This document shows, one piece after another, positions 58,138 to 64,000 of a DNA stretch of 64,000 nucleotides. The DNA comes from Pyrenochaeta sp. MPI-SDFR-AT-0127 (lineage: Eukaryota > Ascomycota > Dothideomycetes > Pleosporales > Cucurbitariaceae): contig JAGTJM010000056.1 of NCBI GenBank assembly GCA_020747015.1, forward strand, positions 124,001 through 188,000. Reading direction: 5' to 3'. A program made the position numbers and the translations under genes. The notes under the pieces are model-generated. The model saw only the letters and a list, made by a program, of their open reading frames with translations, was not told the origin of the DNA and did not search any database. Every line of letters starts with the position of its first letter. The stretch's first letter is position 1.

Positions 58138-59096
58138 GATAGGCGAGAGTGTGAAAATCGTCCCGAGTCAGCTTGGAGGAAGTTGGCTGTTGTTTAGTTG
58201 ATCATCACCACCAGTATTCAATGCTACACATATCACGTTGTCGGCAACGCGGCATGGCCCCATTTGGAAAGCCGTCCGGTCACAAACTGTGAGAACCAAG
58301 ACGATGGTTTGCCTCTCAGGTGATGCAAAAAGGTGCTGGCGTGTAATTGTGCGTTGGAATCTTGCTCGCATCGGGGCAATGATGGGACGGCGCGGGGTTT
58401 CGTCGGATCGACGAGAGGATTGCTGTATCAGGTTAGCCCACTTCCTCGTTGGGGCAGGTGCGGCTAAAATTCGGTCACTATCGGCATGGATTTTGCTGAT
58501 GTGACCCACACTTTCTCCGGATATCTCCACGAATTCATCTCCACGTCCGTTGTCCAACCCTCCCACTGAGATTTCGGGGCCTATCACGATTCGGAGTAGG
58601 GCCGAGGCGCCAGTTTTCCGACTCATGAACAAGGTCGAGCGCGGACTATTGCGTAACGCACCGTAGCCGTCATGGAAACGCGCCCGCAACCGGCCTGCTT
58701 CAGGAACTGTATCCGCTGTTTAAGACTTCTTCCCTTCCATGTTGAGCTCTCATAGTATGGTGAAGCGCATGTATGTACCCTCTTGGCTGTTGCATTGCTC
58801 CTGTGGTTCGCACAAGCAACCTTGGCAGGCGGAGTGGCTGCAGCCAATTGATCGCCTCAGGAAAAAAACGGGCATCGGGGCAGATTCAACAAGGTAGAGT
58901 GCCTCGGTGCAAAATAGTTGCTATCGCGCTTCTTGTTTTGCGGAGAAGCCTGCTGTCTCCACCAGCTGTATAAAGTGACCCGCTGTCCTGGATTCTTCAA
59001 GGATCGTCGCGCCCTACATAGTCAACTGGAAGTCGTTCCCACAATTTCTCTTAGTCCTCGTTCTCGCGCCCCAGGTCCTTTTCGTTAATAATCATC
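58138..59096. promoter_or_regulatory. bidirectional promoter of beta-galactosidase and permease
   Basis: This 959 bp region lies between divergent start codons. It contains GGCTAAA at 58462-58468, the XlnR/Xyr1 consensus, and a direct CGG-N5-CGG at 58242-58252, a spacing used by some Zn2Cys6 proteins. Neither site is proven. Small frames inside are not credible genes. Confidence 0.6.
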
Positions 59097-60783
59097 ATGG
59101 CAGAGAAACAAGATGATATGGGTGCTGTCACGCACCAAATGAGTGCTGTGGACGATGACCTACACAAGTCAGGCAATGTGAAAGAGGCGAACGTTGCCTC
59201 AGTGGCACTTGGTACGCGCATTCGACTTTCGCGTGAAGTCAACACATTTAGTTGGATATTGGCACTAACTATATGCAGCTGCCGCACTTGAGGCCCAGAA
59301 ACCAAAGCTGTGGTCACGAAGCATGATCCAGCTCTACGGAATCATGGGTATCGGATATCTCGTCTCGACACTTAACGGATTCGACTCTTCTCTTATGGGT
59401 TCCATCAATGCGATGAAGGCCTATCAGGACACATTCAACCTCACTGGCGCAGGTCCCTCTACGGGTATCATCTTCATCGTCTACCAGCTTGGACAAATCG
59501 CCGCTTTTCCATTCTGTGGGTTTTTCGCTGATGGTTATGGCCGTCGCGTCTGTATCTTCGTCGGATGCTTACTCGTTCTTGTTGGAACTGCCGTCCAAGC
59601 CACCGCAAATACCACGGGTCACTTCATTGGGGGTCGTTTTATCCTTGGTTTCGGAGCTTCTATCGCCTCTGCTGCAGGACCTGCTTACACCGTCGAACTC
59701 GCTCATCCTGCATACCGAGGAACGATGGCCGGTATGTACAACAACTTCTGGTGGGTCGGTAACATTCTCGCGGGATGGACAACCTACGGTACCAATCGCC
59801 ACATGGGCGACTCATCCTGGGCCTGGAGGCTTCCAACTGTCGTGCAGTGCATTATGCCGTCTATCGTTATGGCATTGATAATGTTTTTCCCTGAAACACC
59901 GCGTTGGCTCCTCGCAAAAGACCGACGGGAAGAAGCGATCGCTATCATGGCCAAGTACCACGGTGACGGTGATGCGAATTCGCCTATTGTGCAACTTCAG
60001 CTCCACGAAATTACCGAAGACTTTGCCCAGACAACTAATGAGAACGCGTGGTGGGACTTCCGAGAGCTGGTTAACACCAGGGCGGCACGGTACCGATTGG
60101 CAATGGTAATCGCAATGGCTTTCTTCGGTCAATGGAGCGGTAACAACGTCGTCTCGTACTTTATGCCTGCCATGGTCAAAAATGCGGGAATCACCGACCC
60201 CAACAAGCAACTTCTCATCAATGCTATCAACCCCATCTTCTCTATGATTGCAGCCATATACGGAGCAACACTTCTAGATCGCCTCGGTCGCCGCAAAATG
60301 CTTATGGGAGGTCTCTGGGGCGGCCTGTTCTTCTACATCCTCTTGACTGCCTTCACAGCGACCGCCACGCCCGACAACAACCTCGCATACGGTACCATTG
60401 TTTCCATTTACCTATTCGGCATCTTCTTCGCTTGGGGCTGGACACCTTTACAGACCCTCTACGCCGTCGAGTGTCTCGAGAACCGCACGCGTGCCAAGGG
60501 CTCCGGTCTCAACTTCCTGTTCCTCAACATCGCCATGGTCGTCAACACGTACGGTATCTCTATCGGTATTGAGAAAATTGGCTGGAAATTGTATCTGGTG
60601 TACATTGTATGGATCTGTGTTGAAATTGCAGTTATCTTCTTCTTCTTCGTCGAGACAGCAGGCAAAACGCTCGAAGAGCTCCGCGAGATCTTTGAAGCGC
60701 CTAACCCTAAGAAGGCGAGTCTGAAGAGGTCCAAGGTAGAGATGGATGAGAGAGGCCAGGTTCTCAATGTTCACGAGGACTAG
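59097..60783 (+). CDS. MFS sugar transporter, lactose-permease-like
   Basis: Two exons, 59097-59211 and 59279-60783, with a 67-nt intron (branch CACTAACT), give 539 residues. It has sugar-porter family signatures: NGFDSSLMG in helix 1, GYGRRV in the first loop, RFILGFGASIASAAGPAYTV, PETPRWLLAK, and the second-half DRLGRRKMLMGG. The C-terminus VETAGKTLEELREIFEAPNP is also typical. Twelve helices are expected, acting as a proton-sugar symporter of the plasma membrane. The divergent GH2 beta-galactosidase makes lactose or another beta-galactoside the likeliest cargo (as in yeast LAC12-LAC4 and Aspergillus lacpermease-bgaD pairs, established knowledge). The first exon encodes only a polar N-terminus. 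Confidence 0.93.
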
Positions 60784-61686
60784 ATTTGGGCAGAGTAGAG
60801 ATTTGGTAGTACAACCAAATCTCGCAGTGCTCCCAAAGACAAACATACTATGCTTAGATAGGAAGGCAACTACTCTCCATCAATTTAATCAAACATAATT
60901 TCACCAACCTTTACACATTTGAATATGCCCAAATGATTTCAATCTTCCACTTTTTTTTTCCTAAACTACAAACATCCCCACATTCATCCCACGCTCGACA
61001 AGCATAGGGCGTGGCACAAACCGTCTCGGCTAATGTGCCGGCCGTGATACTTTTCAACCCAGATCTGAGGCCATTCCCATCGCTCAGCCCTACCGTAGCT
61101 TTTTTTTTACGAGCACAATCCCGTCATGTCCGTGATGGCTCCCGGCATGCTTACACCCCCTGTCTTACCTTAGCGCAACGTATGTCCCACAGCTTGGGTA
61201 ACTGGCTTTATCTGGAGTGCATGTGTTCCCCACGTGAGATGCTCCACTCTATGCAGCCTCATGCTAACTTGGATAATTCAACATTGTACATACACTCGAT
61301 TGGTTTTTAGATTTGTTGACTATCTTTTAACTAGTCAGCACGCGGTGATTTTTTTTGTGCATTATTCTTGCTTATAAGCCTGAGTCGCATTGTTTGTCCG
61401 TGTACTCACCTATAGGGCTGAACTTTGGGTCATGTCTGAGCGCAACGTCGATCGCTCCGTGGCTTAATTTTGGAGAGACATTGTATGAGTCCGAGGTTCT
61501 GATTTTTATTCATACTGGATCAATGTTTCTTTCAAGGCGACTGCATCAATTGTTACACAAATATGGCATTGACACATATATCAGAAGACTTAGGGTAATA
61601 TCTGGTGTTAGCAACGTATTGAACGGTCACTCAGTACTTTTATCCTACTTAAATCTGATACGTTCTACAACCGACCACCAGGAAAA
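60784..61686. other. intergenic, no supported gene
   Basis: T- and A-rich downstream region of the permease gene, with T runs near 60,951 and 61,339. Two short frames (99 and 113 codons) lack features. The promoter of the next gene lies at the right. Confidence 0.4.
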
Positions 61687-62487
61687 ATGCCTATAGCTCG
61701 CCCGCGGCCCTGTTCCCTGACCATACCCTTGGACCCAATATTCTCATGGCGGGCTCCTCGCCCTCCAACACCCCGACGGGCGACCTTCCCACTGCCAAGC
61801 ACAACTTCAGATGCGCCATCAGACATCATATCTCCTCATGGTCATCATGTGCCGTCCCTTTCCTACTGGGTTCCTGATACGCCCTCTGCGGGCGCTTCAC
61901 CTGCCTCTCCACACAATCCTTACCTCTCTCCACCCTCTACGGTGTTAATTGGTCCACAAGTACTCTTCCCGATGGCGTCGCCCTTACTCCCAGCATCCCC
62001 ACTATCCATGTTTGACCGCGGCATCTCACCGACATCACCGACATTTTTGTCGACATATTCACCTACCGTCATGTTATCCACTACGCCAACACCTAAGAAG
62101 ATGCCTCTCCTACTTCTTCCAGCGACTTTAGACATGCCATTGTCGCCGCGCTTCTTATTTCCGCGGAGGCCGCCTTGTCTGCCGGAGGTTGAGAGGAGCG
62201 CGTCTTTCTACGATGCTACGAATTATGCGTCTACAAGAACTGGATCTGTTGTAAGTCTGGCGCGGATGAGGGAGAAGATGAAAATAGAATTCTACCACTT
62301 TCTTGCTATCAAGCGAAAGGCGGAGATGGAGAAGCAGGAGAACATTACGAATAAGGTGAACGAGCGGCGGTTAGTGAGGAAATGGAGTATCCGAATACTC
62401 TGGAAAAGATGGGTAGAACACGCAAGCGACCAGAAGACGAATGTACAAGTGAAAACTCTGGTGCAGCATGTGCGCTTCAAAGTTTGA
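61687..62487 (+). CDS. Pro/Ser-rich hypothetical protein with basic C-terminal helix
   Basis: This 266-residue protein starts at an ATG in good context (AAAAATGCC). The first 170 residues are disordered and rich in Pro, Ser and Thr with repeated SP/TP dipeptides (candidate proline-directed phosphorylation sites). The last 75 residues are strongly basic and helical (RMREKMKIEFYHFLAIKRKA, then RRLVRKWSIRILWKRWVEHA), which could bind membrane, nucleic acid or a partner. No known family. Single exon. Confidence 0.6.
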   Translation: MPIARPRPCSLTIPLDPIFSWRAPRPPTPRRATFPLPSTTSDAPSDIISPHGHHVPSLSYWVPDTPSAGASPASPHNPYLSPPSTVLIGPQVLFPMASPLLPASPLSMFDRGISPTSPTFLSTYSPTVMLSTTPTPKKMPLLLLPATLDMPLSPRFLFPRRPPCLPEVERSASFYDATNYASTRTGSVVSLARMREKMKIEFYHFLAIKRKAEMEKQENITNKVNERRLVRKWSIRILWKRWVEHASDQKTNVQVKTLVQHVRFKV

Positions 62488-64000
62488 TCGCGTCAGGGCT
62501 ATAAGATGTTGTGGCGTGTAACTAGGTTTGGAGCGAAGTTGAATGGTCGACTTGTACGTAAAGAGGGCTTTCGTTCTGATGCGTGGCGTTTCACCAGGGG
62601 TTTTCCCCAGACAAGTCCGCTGCAAACCGAAAGGGGCTGGTCTATACGTTGGTTCGGCACAAAATAAGAGTTTAGCCAAGAATAGGGCGCAACGGTTGGA
62701 ATTTCGCTGTATTTGTCTGTAACATTCTTTGCTATTTAGATAAAGCTGCCTCGAGATCGGTGCTTGTGTTTTCTTCGCTTAGTGATCGCGATGGTACTGT
62801 CGGTCAGTCTCGGTGTGATTTGTCTTTCGTGTGTTACCTGATTGGCCGGACCGGTGAGGTTTTCTCGTCACACAGCGCCTGAGACAAGACCGGGAAGGTG
62901 TTCAACATGTTAGCGCAAGGCACAACGCAACTAAGACATGTCAGGAATGGAGGAGTTCACCTTGCGTGCCCTGCAGCTAATGGTGCGCTGTCGAAAACTA
63001 GCGTGTCTGGGCTGTGGAGTAGCGTGACCGACGTTCGACATTGGGATCAAATACGATGCACACAGTTGTACGCAGGTCTACATGGGTGGATCTACAGCGA
63101 AGTAATCCTGATCGAGGTATGCGCATGTCTGAGTGTGGATCGTAAGCAACGTGACGTTGGGACGATTGCTTATCAGTGGAGCCACACTAAGCAGGCGATG
63201 GATGTTGGGGAAACTTTGATCTGACATCGGGCGACAGAAGGAAGAAAGTTGTCAGGCACCACGGTATGGCCGGCACTGCAGGAGGTGGTTCACAGCCGCC
63301 TGTAGCCATGCTACCGGATCGCGGCACTCTAAAATGACTTCCTCGGCGGGTGAAGAAATGGGTGGTCGACATGGTCTGGTTCATGCTCGCGTACAAGCAC
63401 TCATCTTCGGTGCCTTGGCGGTCATGCTACACTAGAAGGGATCGGGGAGAGCGGCTTGGCGAATCAAGGAGCCGCGAATAAGCACAAGCCATGCTCCTGA
63501 TTGGCTGCGATACGCCGACGATGATCTCGAATCGCAATGGGCAAGCTGGTTTTTTTTCGCGCAGTCTGATAAGTGAGTGGCGTACTGGAAGGGCAGTGAA
63601 GTGGATCTGCAATAGCGCCGAGCGAGATAGACATGAAAGGGAACCTTTTGATGAAGAGAATTCCGCCTAGGAAGGCAACGATAGCCCCCACGCGCAGATA
63701 AGGCTGTTCTGGAGGTGAGGAGACAAAGACATTGGGGCGACTGAAAGGAGCGCGGCATTGTGCTGGTCGGCTGCGTTGGGATAGATGGTGCAATGTAACA
63801 CAAGGCAATGCTGGTGTGCAGGCACCCCATGGCACACCACCCCCGCCGCAATCACCTGCTGCTTGGCTATACAAGGCCGCATGCATTTACAGTGACTTTG
63901 CGCGTACCAAGGCGCCCATGGACAGTTTCGTGATGACAGACACGAGACGCCTTTGCAGCCACCTGCTCATTCTGTGACAAAGAACGGCGACGCGGACGTG
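62488..64000. other. right-end interval, no confident gene
   Basis: Several overlapping minus-strand frames occur at 63,430-63,890. One includes a hydrophobic stretch (VGAIVAFLGGILFI), but splice structure and start are unclear and the window ends here. I make no gene call. Confidence 0.35.

Overview
The window looks like nuclear DNA of a filamentous ascomycete. The evidence is short (45-106 nt) GT-AG introns with CTAAC/CTGAC-like branch sites, two Zn2Cys6 regulators, fungal CYP, MFS and GH2 families, a GPI-anchored serine-rich wall protein, and long intergenic spaces. A Dothideomycete (Pleosporales-like) host is my inference from the overall look of the proteins and was not tested. I found no tRNA, rRNA, CRISPR array or intact transposon.

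Region 1 (about 1.4-11.5 kb) is a compact terpenoid biosynthetic cluster. It holds a Zn2Cys6 regulator (-), a DHA2-type 14-TM exporter (+), a four-exon cytochrome P450 (-), a stand-alone class I terpene cyclase (-) and a geranylgeranyl-diphosphate-synthase-type prenyltransferase (+). The cyclase and prenyltransferase diverge from a 0.55 kb shared promoter. Two enzymes depart from their family consensus. The cyclase keeps DDxxD and the C-terminal RY but has lost the N, S and E of the NSE metal triad. The P450 has lost the I-helix oxygen-activation threonine.

Region 2 (11.5-22.6 kb) starts with a decayed, TA-rich stretch containing broken coding relics. It is followed by a secreted vanadium-haloperoxidase/PAP2-like enzyme, a coiled-coil protein, a GPI-anchored protein, a small hypothetical protein and a three-repeat gelsolin-like protein.

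Region 3 (22.6-39.2 kb) is gene-poor. One Ser/Pro-rich 537-residue protein gene sits between a 7.1 kb and a 7.8 kb space with no convincing genes.

Region 4 (39.2-54.3 kb) carries a tiny SAP-domain protein, an aldehyde dehydrogenase with a GC-AG intron, a four-TM MARVEL-like protein, a large Zn2Cys6/fungal_trans regulator and an FAD-dependent salicylate-hydroxylase-like monooxygenase.

Region 5 (54.9-60.8 kb) is a divergent pair: an intracellular GH2 LacZ-type beta-galactosidase and an MFS sugar permease sharing a 0.96 kb promoter. It reads as a beta-galactoside (lactose or plant galactoside) uptake-and-hydrolysis module. The right end carries one Pro/Ser-rich hypothetical protein and about 1.5 kb without a supported gene.
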